Shown here in pieces: positions 44,309-54,659 of a stretch of 64,000 nucleotides of DNA. The notes below the pieces were generated by a model that saw only the letters and a list, made by a program, of their open reading frames with translations, was not told the DNA's origin and made no database searches. How positions within the stretch are numbered: the stretch's first letter is position 1; every line of letters starts with the position of its first letter. This DNA is from Zoroaster sp. YZ-2022 (Eukaryota > Echinodermata > Asteroidea > Forcipulatida > Zoroasteridae): positions 7,874,047 to 7,938,046 of the forward strand of contig CM055816.1 of the NCBI GenBank assembly GCA_029582265.1. The letters are read 5' to 3'. A program made the translations under genes and the position numbers.

Positions 44309-45661
44309 GGGACATCCTCAATAATGACTAGGCCGAATTCCTGCTGACTGTCTGCCGACTGTCTGGGTTGCTAAGGACCGGCCAGTCGGCAGACTCGCCG
44401 TCCAGAGTGAACTCACGCTTGGCTGAATTAATGAGGCTGCCATAGTTCTTGACGCTTTGTTATGTTAATGTGGTTGTTGAATATTTACTACTTCCAACTT
44501 CGTAGTTAATCCGTCTGCGGACTCGGCAGACAGATTTTGTTTTGGAGTTTATTCAATTTGCGTCTTCCATTTATACGGTTGTGGGACAAATTTTGTGTTG
44601 TTGATTTTATTGTTTCTTCGAAGCGGAAAGTGTATGATCTTTAAACGAAAACGGATCCCCAGAAATTCTTGAGGAGCACGTGCTCATCGGCAACCACAAT
44701 AGTCAAATGTTTAAAATGTATCAATTTGTATCAGCCACCCTGCTGGAAAATTCCATACGGCTCCACGGAGAATCTTTTGAAGTTTTTTTTTACAAAGACG
44801 GCAATACTAACAAAACAACAATACCGCTGTCAATCACTCTGTCTGGGAATTTTTGGTCTGCACCATTATTTATCTCTCGGACATGAATTTATTCCCTAGT
44901 GGTCTTAATAGTGAATCAGCGAGTTTCAAATAAAATGCGGGACACCGAACGGAGATTTTATTCGCTTGTATTGTTATTTTGGCTATACATTAAATTAATT
45001 GTAATTGGCCACAAGATATATATATATATATTGCCTAATAAAAATTAAATCGGCATTTTCAATGAACGATTTCCCCTGTATCGTATCGCAAAATGCGACG
45101 TAATTTGGACAATCTGCGATGGAATTTCAAACAATGCATCGCAGATTTTGCGATACAAATTTCGACAAATTTATAAACATTTTTTAAATCATATTCATAA
45201 ACCTTTCCCAAAATAATGTTTACATGTATATTTCCGACCAAAAAATATCAAGCTATCCGTCCCGGCTTGGTTTGTTTCCGTGTGTCCGGACCACGCCTGG
45301 GGGTACGTCCGTGCGACGTACGTGTTCAACGATGACTTCACGCCGACGTTGATGCAACAGTAAACACGTGCACTTGTTTTACCTATGTGCATCCGTACTT
45401 TATTTCCCAGCAATCCGTAAAGGTTTTATCCGCAATGCCTAAAATTCTATGTGCATGCACAGTATTTTTCTGCTGATGAATTAACTACGGGCAAAATTCC
45501 CGAAATGGAAAACACGCAACAACCGCCCAATTTTTTTTTCGCTTCGCACTTGTTTATTTTTTCTTCTCCTGAGTTTGGGGGTTGGAACATTGAGCAATTG
45601 AGCCACCCCCTATACACAATAGTACCGTGTTCAGTTCACATGTGCGCTTTCATACGATCAC
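44309..45661. repeat. About 1.35-kb insertion in the TRIM copy B intron, class unknown
   Basis: Copy A text around 26105 is continuous ('gtttaagtgggtgaattta'); in copy B the same text is split by this block. It has patches of higher GC and inverted words (GACTGTCTGCCGACTGTC near GGCAGACTC), but I could not find clean terminal repeats. Confidence 0.6.
44680..44889 (+). CDS. Possible 68-residue frame inside the copy-B-specific insertion
   Basis: Starts at ATG-like CTC/ATG context near 44680. The product has a varied, protein-like composition (Met-Tyr-Gln-Phe-Val-Ser, Ser-Phe-Glu-Val-Phe-Phe-Tyr). I do not recognise it. It may be a fragment of a mobile-element or host gene, or chance. Confidence 0.22.
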
Positions 45662-45789
45662 TGGGTGAATTTAGCATCACTATGTTCAATATGTTCAATA
45701 TTTTGTGGTACACTTTTTGTACTGAATGCCTGCAGTTGTCAAAACCACATTGTGTATGTATAGTACTTAGTAGTGTGTGACACACTTAC

Positions 45790-46942
45790 GTGTTTCCATG
45801 TCAATGGTACTATGGTGTTGGCCTGTACTGCTGTAGATTACTACTCGTCTGTTGTTAATGTCTGTCACAGCAAGCTGATCATGTTGATGAGCAGCAATAC
45901 CCCATGCCACATTGAATTTTGTATGTCCACGTCTTCTCTTGCCAAACTCATGACTTAGCTCCCATATGCTGTCTTCCAGATCCAGCTCACCCAGACTGAT
46001 ATCACCTGTATTTGTAACATCATTGGCCGTGTCCAGAGAATGTTGTTTCCTTTGTAGCATCATACCCACTGCTTTCTCATGCTCATCAAATGCTGCCATA
46101 CGATCCTGTTCAAGGGTCTTGATGGCATCAATCATCTTATTCTCCTCAGCTGTAACCTTTGCTCTGATCTGATCTGCTGTCTCCTTCACCTCTTTCATGG
46201 TTGTTATGACTTTGTCACTGAATTCTTGCTTAGCTTGAGATGAAGCAGCCAAAGATTCTTCCAGTTCCTTTATTTCTGTGAGGCAAACCTGCAAGATATC
46301 TTTCATAGCCTTCTTGTATTTCAGAGAAGCTTCTGTAATGTCATTGTACTGATGCTCAGGGTGACGATGGTCCACAATGGTACAGTCTCGACAGTTCAAG
46401 ACTTGACATGTCTCACAGTAGAATCGATTGATCTCTCCCATGTGTTTGTGACATGTAGAAGCCTCTTCTGGTCTTTTCACTGTTGCCTTACCCTTACGTA
46501 TGTCATCCAGTGTAGCTACATTGTGATTGGATGTTGCTTTGCTTCGCAGATGTATCTTTTTGCAGTTTTGGCCACAGTCAAGACATCGATGAAGAGCCTC
46601 ATTGCCTCCATCACATAACTCACAGAGTGGCTTGGAGTTACCTGAACAGGCAACCTCCTCTAGTAGTGATACCTCATCTACGATGCCAATCAAGTGAAAA
46701 TTGGTTTTGAGTCCCTGAATGCCAGTCGATGGAATAAGAGTCTCCTGACGACAAACAGGACAAGGAATCTTTGGAGTGCGTCTGCAGTTTCTGTCCCAGT
46801 ATTTATCTAAACAGATCTCACAGAAACTATGAGAACAATCCAGTATTTTGGGTTGCTTGTATCGGTCCTGGCATATGCCACACTCGAGATGATACTGGCT
46901 TATCTTCTGCAAGGCTCCTAAGTCTCCAGTACTGGTAGCCAT
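45790..46942 (-). CDS. TRIM-NHL E3 ubiquitin ligase-like protein, copy B, exon 1
   Basis: ATG at 46940-46942; donor GTAAGTG at 45789; phase 1 out, in frame with 37497-38113 (589 residues total). The RING C3HC4 ligands are all present (residues 21-64) and B-box2 is intact. B-box1 is damaged: after Cys-Leu-Asp-Cys four residues are lost, which removes one of the third cysteine pair. A further 43-residue in-frame deletion follows the coiled coil (after Asp-Val-Thr-Asn-Thr), removing the linker present in copy A. Otherwise the two proteins are about 90 percent identical by eye. Both deletions keep the frame, so the gene may still be used. Confidence 0.9.
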
Positions 46943-47229
46943 TTTATTCTGTTTAGAAATGAATGAGAATTCAAAAAGACTGGGTTAATGGTCACTGATG
47001 ATGAAGTCATTTATGATCAATGGTTTACCTTAAACTTAGTTGAATCACAAAATAATACACAAGGGACAAGTTTTACCAATTTTGTTTTGTCAATAAAAAT
47101 AAATTGACTACAGTAGGATCAAAACATCGCTTTCCAGGATAACCATATTGACACTCAACAGTGAACTTAAATGTGTGTATGTATAGAGCAATAGATAATT
47201 GGCATAAGTGGACCGCCCACCAACATAGG

Positions 47230-47302
47230 GGCTGGTTAGCTCAGTTGGTAGAGCGCTCGTACGGTAATCGAGAGGTCGCGGGTTCGAGTCCGGGATCAGC
47301 CA
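47230..47302 (+). tRNA. tRNA-like sequence, probably a degenerate tRNA or SINE head
   Basis: 73 bases with acceptor arms GGCTGGT/ATCAGCC, D-arm GCTC...GAGC, box A TAGCTCAGTTGG and box B GGTTCGAGTCC. The anticodon loop would read ACGGTAA, with C instead of the universal T at position 33, and the T-stem has two mismatches. A TA microsatellite follows at once. The overlapping open frame is the well-known type of false ORF made by such tRNA sequences. Confidence 0.5.
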
Positions 47303-47325
47303 ATTTTTCTTTGCTCGCGAACCGT

Positions 47326-47412
47326 TTATATATATATATATATTTATATATATTTATATATATATATTTATTTATATATATATATATATATACGTATATG
47401 TATATATATAAA
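47326..47412. repeat. TA/TTTA microsatellite
   Basis: Nearly pure TATATA with scattered TTTA interruptions, directly after the tRNA-like sequence. Confidence 0.95.
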
Positions 47413-47419
47413 TTAATTA

Positions 47420-47490
47420 AATCTGGAGGGTGGCTTTAGCTTTCGATCCAATCCGGACCTTCATCAGAGGCTTTGACAAAGTACAAACAT
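47420..47490 (-). repeat. Repeat fragment with CTGATGA-hairpin-GAAA motif
   Basis: Minus strand: CTGATGA, A, GGTCC, GGATT, GGATC, GAAAGC. The box order and the hairpin resemble a hammerhead-ribozyme core, but with one extra A before helix II. Confidence 0.45.
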
Positions 47491-47758
47491 AAAAAACACA
47501 TCGATATAAACACATCACAAAAAGTAAGTTCGCCCCTAAATAACTCCTCATAATTTCTAAAGTAACAATTTCTTACAGATTACAACTAGCATAGAATATA
47601 CCTATGGTTATCAAGGAAATGTTGTGTGAAGATTGGAGGCATCCATGACTTTATGGTTGACTGAGCACAAATTGAAGACAAAATCACCCAAAGTCAAAGT
47701 TCACAAGATTGATTTCATGACTTCATTAATTTTGATTGTGAAACAACAAAACAACTGT

Positions 47759-48110
47759 TCAGTAATGTGTGTATCCACCACGCTTTTCAGTGACCTCCAG
47801 GCATCGTCTCCTCATGGTATTGATGAGTCTGCTCACCCGCTGCTGAGGAATAGCCATCCATTCCTCCTGCAAAAATTGTGCCAAGTCAGCCAGAGTGCAG
47901 TCTTCATTGATTCGAGCATTCACAGAACGCTTCAGTTGGTCCCAAAGATGCTCAATGGGGTTGAGATCTGGCGAGTTTGCAGGCCACACCATTCTCTGAA
48001 TTCCCTCACCAGCCAAGAATGCAGTGACCTCTATTCCTCTGTGTGGACGGGCGTTATCGTCCATGAGGATGAATTCATCACCAATGGCAGCAGCATATGA
48101 CATGTGCAGG
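47759..48110 (-). pseudogene. Tc1-type transposase C-terminal remnant
   Basis: The minus strand encodes Met-Asp-Asp-Asn-Ala-Arg-Pro-His-Arg and Trp-Pro-Ala-Asn-Ser-Pro-Asp-Leu-Asn-Pro-Ile-Glu, the second Asp and the final Glu region of a Tc1/mariner DDE catalytic domain. The N-terminal half is missing; at about 48115 the text changes to an unrelated GGGCAAGGCCACTTTGGCC repeat. No inverted ends were found. Confidence 0.8.
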
Positions 48111-48249
48111 CCTGGAATTTCATCATTTTTAGGGCAAGGCCACTTTGGCCTTCGATAGGGGCAAATTTTTAAGGGCACCAAAGCCAAAGGGAAGGGCACC
48201 AAGGCCAAAGTAAAAAAGAAAAAGGGCACTAAGGCCATGTTTTTTAACC

Positions 48250-49419
48250 AAAGAAACAAGAAAAATTTAAGCACAAATCAATTTTTAGGTGTACAGTACA
48301 TGTATTTCCATTTTATTTTCACCAATCTCCTTTCTCAGATTTAAACAATTTGTATTAACAGTATTTCACATTAAATGAATGTATTTAATGTATTTAATGT
48401 CAGTATAATCACCCCATGGGACGATCTCTACTGGCAACATTCACAAGTTTCTTTTCGTGACGCGCAAGCTGGGATCGAAAGTAAGGCCGTTTCCGAATTT
48501 GGCGGCTACGGCTGTGGCTGCGTCAGCATGCGCTGCAGCATAGGCTGCCCTGAGCAACGCTCATATACAGTACAGCCCACAAGTTGCTTCAAAAAAATGC
48601 TTCAAAAACACGCGGGGGGAACGGGGAACGTGCCGTGTATTGCGAGTGCTTTCAACGGGGGCCCACGTAAAATTGCGAGTGGAAAAAACGTGCACTCACA
48701 ACAACAATTTTTAATTCCATAACAAGAAAGTTGTAGATTTTTCTTTATATATGACAAATAAAATAACTTGGATTAATTATATACGTCACCCCCTAAATTT
48801 TGTTAAGTAATTATATTATTAAACATAATATAAATATACAATGTTGTGGGATGGTTGGCTGCCAGGTCAACCAAATTTGCCACATTGTGTTCGTGTTTCA
48901 CTCCATACTCATAATATTCTTCATTAAACAAATTATATTAATTATAAAATGAAAATAAATATTTTTAGGGTGACGGGGAGTTTCTTTTGCTGTTACATGT
49001 AGGCCTATGTATATATTATATATTGATGCAGTCGTTGGAAGGCACTCGGACAAGCTCGCGCTCACTGCAGTCTAGTTAACACGTGCGTGCAATGCCCTAT
49101 GCATAGCGCGTAACAATTTTTTCTATTGGTCGAACGACCAACTGTACGTCATCATACAACCAATAGAAATATTCGTTACGCGGTATATGCAATGCCTATA
49201 GCGCGTAAAAACTGTTCTTATTGGTCGAACGAGAACACATACATTGTCATACAACCATGTCTCACTAATGTTCCTTCGTTTTGAACGTGCGTAGGACCGT
49301 AGTAACGTAAAGACCTCAACACTGCCCAATGATAAGCCCGATAGGACAGGCCCCACCCAACTAGGACCGTGGTCTTTATTGAACATCATAAATATTCATG
49401 CCATATAAATGTTCTCTTC
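48250..49419. other. No gene recognised; left side of the assembly gap
   Basis: AT-rich DNA with a fragment related to the 20820 foldback (48481-48545, GGCTACGGCTGTGGCTGCG) and a local near-duplicate of about 70 bp near 49100-49240 ('atgcctatagcgcgtaa', 'attggtcgaacga'). No exon was seen. Confidence 0.5.
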
Positions 49420-49919
49420 NNNNNNNNNNNNNNNNNNNNNNNNNNNNNNNNNNNNNNNNNNNNNNNNNNNNNNNNNNNNNNNNNNNNNNNNNNNNNNNNN
49501 NNNNNNNNNNNNNNNNNNNNNNNNNNNNNNNNNNNNNNNNNNNNNNNNNNNNNNNNNNNNNNNNNNNNNNNNNNNNNNNNNNNNNNNNNNNNNNNNNNNN
49601 NNNNNNNNNNNNNNNNNNNNNNNNNNNNNNNNNNNNNNNNNNNNNNNNNNNNNNNNNNNNNNNNNNNNNNNNNNNNNNNNNNNNNNNNNNNNNNNNNNNN
49701 NNNNNNNNNNNNNNNNNNNNNNNNNNNNNNNNNNNNNNNNNNNNNNNNNNNNNNNNNNNNNNNNNNNNNNNNNNNNNNNNNNNNNNNNNNNNNNNNNNNN
49801 NNNNNNNNNNNNNNNNNNNNNNNNNNNNNNNNNNNNNNNNNNNNNNNNNNNNNNNNNNNNNNNNNNNNNNNNNNNNNNNNNNNNNNNNNNNNNNNNNNNN
49901 NNNNNNNNNNNNNNNNNNN
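49420..49919. other. Assembly gap of exactly 500 N
   Basis: 500 undetermined bases. A round number usually marks a scaffold join of unknown true size, so order and orientation of the two sides rest on scaffolding evidence not visible here. Confidence 0.98.
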
Positions 49920-50723
49920 AGTTTTAGGGGGGCTGAGAATCAAAAACAATTTTTTTCAGTACAGTACTAAGTAGGTCACCTCCTTATGTTTATCCTGCAC
50001 ACTGTGGGAATGGGAGTGCGTTCTCCCCTCCCCTCTCCCCCTCTCTCTCTCTTTTATTTTTAAATTTAAAAAAAATGATTTTAGGGGGGGGCTACAGCCC
50101 CCTTAGCCCCCCCTGGATCCGCCAATGGGTTAGGGTTAAACTAAATAAAATAAGTATGGTGTTAAGGATGTTTTGCACTTGTTTTATTTGTTAAGTTATT
50201 GACCAACAATTTTTATTTAAAGTGGATTTTGTTTTATAAAGGGAAACACATATTATTTAATTAAATATTTCTCACAAATATTTGATAGAATGTTGGTTTA
50301 ATAGTATTTAAAGTGCTTTGATGGATTTATGAAAAGGACACAGCATAAATTAATTTTGGGACTTCTTACCTGTTAGAGGATGCTCTTCACAAATATTTTG
50401 TGAAATGTGTCATTTTAAAGTATTTCTTTTTCTTTGCTCAAGTTGAATATCAATGTTCGGTTTAAAAAGAAAAATGCCAGAATTTGCCAAAAATAATGAC
50501 AAAAAAAACAGACAATGCTTGTATGGGTAAATAGTATGACTTAAGAAGTGTAATGGCCAAGTTGTCTTGCACATTTGTTTGTATTCTGGTGGCCGAGTTG
50601 GCAGAATGTAGGTTCGAATCCTGGCCACTTGGTACTTGGTATCCTTGAGCACGACAGTTTACCATTAAACATTTTTAAAAAAAATATAAAAAAATTTAAA
50701 ATAAATAATCAAATCAAAATTAC
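49920..50723. other. Right side of the gap: repeat ends, no exon seen
   Basis: GGGGGGGCTACAGCCCCCTT and CTGGATCCGCCAATGG near 50080-50128 resemble the right end of the element at 59983-60782. A partial SINE head (GGCCGAGTTGGCAGAATG...) lies near 50588. No further exon of the minus-strand gene was found, so its 3' part may be inside the gap or rearranged. Confidence 0.5.
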
Positions 50724-50929
50724 CTGGATCACAGCTATCCGTGACACTCGTCACCCCGAGTTGATCGCAGTAGTAACCACCCAGACACTGCTCACACTGG
50801 TCCACCGTAGACAGACCGGTTTCATTGCCAAACGTTCCATGCGGGCATGGCTGCCAGTCAAAACCGGTGCCCTCTGGACACCAATATCCCATTGGGCAAC
50901 TGTCGACGAGGTTACCCAAAACGCAATAC
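50724..50929 (-). CDS. Opposite-strand cysteine-rich repeat gene, exon 8 of those visible
   Basis: Acceptor TTTCATCTAG precedes 50929; donor GTAATT follows 50724; phase 2 in, phase 1 out. About 69 residues with Cys-Pro-Met-Gly-Tyr-Trp-Cys-Pro, Cys-Pro-His-Gly-Thr-Phe-Gly-Asn and Cys-x2-Cys-Leu-Gly-Gly-Tyr-Tyr-Cys. The junction with the previous exon rebuilds Glu-Gly-Trp-Tyr-Cys. It ends in Cys-Asp-Pro-Gly, so more exons should follow; none was found before the gap. Confidence 0.88.
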
Positions 50930-51286
50930 CTAGATGAAAAGAAATGATTGATACATCATTTACCATAATGCGTAACAGCCATGAAAAGGTCAAAAACTGA
51001 CCCCAGGGAACCAGTTTGAGGGACCAATTTTCATGTCACCATATAGAGCATTTTCTCTAGATTTTGATGAAAAAAAATCCTGAAACGTTGTTGGGAACAT
51101 TGTTAATTTTCACGCTAAATTTGGGAGGTCACTTTTGAAAATTGGGTCCATTTCTTTCATAAATGCCCCAGACAGTTTAGACATTCTGAATAGTTGAGAA
51201 CCAGTCACATGGGTAAGTTTTACCGGTCTAAAATGGTTGCTGTCCCGGTAAGACAGCGTGTCAAACTGTTATTTCTTTAATATTAC

Positions 51287-51482
51287 CATCCTTCTGGGCA
51301 GACGAAACACTCCTCTGCATGTGTCTGGTTCATGTAGGTCCCGTTGGCACACGGGATCGGCTCGGACGAGTTAAGTGGGCAGTAGTGACCGATGGTGCAG
51401 TTGTAGTCATATGGCCTTGGCGAACTTTGACCTGGTGGACAGTAGTAACGTGGCTCACAGGGGCCTGTTGGCTGGTCAAGAC
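51287..51482 (-). CDS. Opposite-strand cysteine-rich repeat gene, exon 7
   Basis: Acceptor TTCTTTAG precedes 51482; donor GTAATA follows 51287; phase 1 in, phase 2 out. About 65 residues with Arg-Tyr-Tyr-Cys-Pro, Gly-His-Tyr-Cys-Pro and Asn-Gly-Thr-Tyr-Met motifs, and several Asn-x-Ser/Thr sites that fit an extracellular location. Confidence 0.88.
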
Positions 51483-51589
51483 CTAAAGAAGGTTTGCAAT
51501 CAAACAGAAATGTATAATATTCAGTGCTTCTGCAAATAGCAACAAATATGTAAAATCAATTTTGAAGAAACACAATGTTCAAACTTTTA

Positions 51590-52100
51590 GCAAATGGTGG
51601 CTTAGAAGTACAAATCCATATAATGCTCCACTGGTCTATCCAACTTGGTTTCTTCCAGTTAGGGTGTTTGAGCGTAAAACCCGGCTTTCCTCCTCTTCTC
51701 ACCCATACATCCTAGCTATACCTAGATGTACAACAAAAAGTTCATGGCATTTTCATGGCGAAGGAATCCCAAGAGTATTTCATGGTGTTTTCACGGTGTT
51801 GTGACGTCATGAAATTGCCGTGAACTATTTATTTCACAGTAAAACAGATTTTCAGGGCATTTTCAGGGAAAAGTTATTCATAGTGAAAAAGCTACATGTA
51901 TACTAATAGCTTTTTGTCCATGTGCTTCATCTCTTTGGAATTCCTTGCCTGGTGCATGTTTCCCTTCATCCTATGATCTATCCTGTTTCAAGAGGAATCT
52001 CAATTCCCACATTCAGCTCCTCTGAGTCTATTTACTTTTTATTTTTCTTCTATTGTAGCCCTGTACCTTAAGTGGCTTTTAGCCTTGTTCGGGGCGAATA
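51590..52100 (+). mobile_element. LINE ORF2 C-terminal fragment, split by a short insertion
   Basis: The plus strand reads Ser-His-Pro-Tyr-Ile-Leu-Ala-Ile-Pro-Arg-Cys-Thr-Thr-Lys-Ser-Ser, then, after about 170 unrelated bases, Ser-Leu-Trp-Asn-Ser-Leu-Pro and Phe-Lys-Arg-Asn-Leu. These are the usual last motifs of CR1/L2-like LINE polyproteins. The insert (about 51735-51900) is rich in CATGGC/TTTTCA words. Confidence 0.55.
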
Positions 52101-52540
52101 TGCATAAAAAAAAATTGCATATACACTAAGCTTTGATGAGTTGTGTACACTTGAGGAATCACTGGGCATGAATGTTTTTAAAGCAATTTAGACCGGTAAC
52201 TCCAACAAAGCCATGTGATGTCTCTTTCTGGTAGGGCTCAGTTGATAGATTTTCCTGGATACCATGACTTCCAGATATATTTTTTTTAAATTGTGCTTTT
52301 GATGTTGTTCACATGTGTATGGGCTTTTACTCTCTTATGTCACTTTAAACTTTGGAATTTTTATCTCCTGCCCATTTCTCTCCGTTTTCTTTTTTTTCTT
52401 CTTTTTTTTCTTTTTTTTTCTTTTGCCAAGCATTTCTGAGTTGCAGTGAACCATTGATTGGCCCATCAATTCTATATTTCATTCTGTTCATTGACCTAGT
52501 TAATGTCTGTTGGGCTATTGTTCACAATTGCTCCTTATAT

Positions 52541-52876
52541 GGAGTGTCATGGTCGAGCGGTTTAGTGCATCGGATTTGTGTTCTGATGGCCGAGTCGTCA
52601 GAATGTGGGTTCGAATCCCAACCGCGACCATGGCGCTTGTGTCCTTGAGCAAGACACTTTACCATAATTGCTTCTCTCCACCCAGGGGGTAAATGGGTAC
52701 CTGTGAGGGCAGAGTTGGTTGATTAGCCCTATGCGCTGTAATGGCAGCAATTGAGCTGTGCACTCCCCAGGGAGCTGAGATGGTTTCAGGAATGATTTAT
52801 GAGCCTGATGAGCAGGGGTAATAATATAATGCGCCTTGAGCACCAGTTTGGTGGATACGTGCGCTATGTAAGTCTA

Positions 52877-52925
<49 letters not shown>
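52541..52925 (+). mobile_element. tRNA-derived SINE, long form, with ATT tail
   Basis: Head GGTCGAGCGGTTTAGTGCAT, box B GGTTCGAATCCC, then TGTCCTTGAGCAAGACACTT, 'gggtaaatgggtacctgtga' and 'cccagggagctgagatgg'. It closes with 'gcgctatgtaagtc' and about 17 ATT units. Complete-looking copy. Confidence 0.85.
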
Positions 52926-52930
<5 letters not shown>

Positions 52931-52972
52931 CAAAAAAGACACATATAACTGTTAGTAAAAAGGGCATTTTCC

Positions 52973-53286
52973 TTAACCATTTAGAGACTAGTGTTTTCTT
53001 TTCAGTCTTATCTTGAAAACCACTCTCAAACACCAAGGCTCATGGTAGATTGTAATGATTTTGATGCTATTTCGTTATAGTGAGAATATCTCAAAACATT
53101 TTTTTTAAATCTGCATATGTTTTTACCTCATATCTTGTAAAAGGACAGCAAAATGAGAAAATGTCAGGCAAATCTAAAATATCTGTTTTATACATAGCAA
53201 CGGCACAGGAGGGTGCTGAAATCTGTGGCCGCTATGGGTGTTTGAGTTGTGGTCACTTCTGGCCCATATAGTCTCTAAAGGGTTAA
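52973..53286. mobile_element. TTAA-flanked MITE, CCATTTAGAGACTA family
   Basis: TTAA at both borders, with ends CCATTTAGAGACTAG and ATAGTCTCTAAAGGG. Non-coding body. Confidence 0.78.
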
Positions 53287-53299
53287 TATTTACGACCCC

Positions 53300-53731
53300 T
53301 TAACCCTCCTACTACGACAAGGGTCAAAATCAGTCAAAATGTTGATATACTTCCCAAGGTATATCCAGTGCACTTAAAAGTCAAACACTGTAAAACCTTA
53401 CGTGTAGTAAGTACATTAACCCTCCTACTACTACAAGGGTCAAAATCAGTCAAAATGTTGACATACTTGCCAAGGTATATCTAGTGCACTTAAAAGTCAA
53501 ACGCTGTCAAACCTTACGTGTTGTAAGTACATTTACAGGTCAAAATGAGTCGACCGTTTTTGACTGGTAAAAACATTGTCTAGTATTGTTCAGGGTGGTC
53601 AAAATGACAGTAAAAACCAGTCAACAATGCCCCTGTGTGCACATTTGGGTCAACAGTCAAAACAGGCAGTTGACTGATTTTGACCTCTACAGCTACTTGC
53701 CACTAAAGTGCAGCTATAGTAGGAGGGTTAA
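53300..53731. mobile_element. TTAA-flanked MITE, CCCTCCTACTA family, with doubled left end
   Basis: TTAACCCTCCTACTACGACA at 53300 is repeated as TTAACCCTCCTACTACTACA at 53416; a single right end CTATAGTAGGAGGGTTAA closes at 53731. The outer 115 bp look like a tandem copy of the left end. Related to 27920-29727. Confidence 0.78.
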
Positions 53732-53854
53732 TAACCGCTGTATTTGACTTTTATTCCCTTTCATAAATACCCATTTCATTTTCCCAACTTTAAAAATTTA
53801 ATAATTTTTGTTGAAAATGAACAAAACAGAGTGTGTTTATCAGACGAAACTCAC

Positions 53855-54052
53855 CCTCAGTCTGACAGTAACTTCCTTCCGTACACTGTGTACACTGACT
53901 CTCATTCATCAGTCCCTGGTAAGGATTGAACGTTCCTTCGGGGCATTTAGTCGGTATATCGGACTCCGTAGGGCAATAGTTACCCACGGTACAGATGATC
54001 TGAGTACGAGAGCTTGATCCGACCGGGCAGTAGTAACCCTCTTGGCAAGATC
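53855..54052 (-). CDS. Opposite-strand cysteine-rich repeat gene, exon 6
   Basis: Acceptor CATTCCTCAG precedes 54052; donor GTGAGT follows 53855; phase 1 in and out. About 66 residues: Gly-Tyr-Tyr-Cys-Pro-Val-Gly, Gly-Asn-Tyr-Cys-Pro, Cys-Pro-Glu-Gly-Thr-Phe-Asn and Cys-Thr-Gln-Cys motifs. Undisturbed. Confidence 0.88.
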
Positions 54053-54189
54053 CTGAGGAATGACAAACAAATGTTCAGAGTTTTGTGGAGAAAAATAAAA
54101 TTAGTGAATCAGGATTCAAACCTTTTTGAATGATTCTGAAATATTACTACTGAAATATTAAATAAAAAATTAGCCGTTGCAAACTGCTT

Positions 54190-54610
54190 ACTACATTAAA
54201 GGTCCTGTAGTATAAATGCAAAATAATGGTTATTGGCCTTACGTTTCGAACCTAGCAGGTTCTTTCTCATAGGCAAAATGGACGATATACAAACATGAAC
54301 AAATACATAAACACAAGAGTAAATAGAGAATTAGCTGTTGCAAACTGTTTACCAACCCTAAAGGACCTGTAGTATAAATGCAAAATAGTAGTTATTGGCC
54401 TTATGTTTCGAACCTAGCAGGTTCTTTCTCAAAAGTAAAATGGATGATATACAAACATGAACAAATACATAAACACAAGAGTAAATAGAGAATTAGCTGT
54501 TTGCAAACTGCTTACCAACCCAAAGGACCTGTAGTATAAATGCAAAATAGTAGTTACTGGCCTTACGTTTCAAACCTAGCAGGTTATTTCTCAAAGGCAA
54601 AATGAGATGG
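54190..54610. repeat. Three tandem copies of a 145-bp unit with hairpin-GAAAC motif
   Basis: The unit contains GGTCCTGTAGTATAAATGCA, then 'ggttattggccttacg', then TTTCGAACCTAGCAGGTTCT, 'ttctca'. The minus strand of each reads TGAGAAAGAACCTGCTAGGT, TCGAAACGT: a perfect six-pair hairpin (GAACCT/AGGTTC) followed by GAAAC. Tandem copies of such units are a habit of Penelope-like element termini (family knowledge, not proven here). Confidence 0.7.
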
Positions 54611-54659
54611 AATACATAAGCCTAGGAGTTTGTCAGGTGTGAAATGAACACAAAAGAAA

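Noticed and set aside
47161..47439. 92-residue frame with Leu-Ala-Gln-Leu-Val-Glu-Arg
   Set aside because: A common false frame made by tRNA-like DNA, followed by a TA microsatellite translated as Tyr-Ile repeats.
49369..49974. Several frames of about 170-200 residues
   Set aside because: They consist almost wholly of the run of N.
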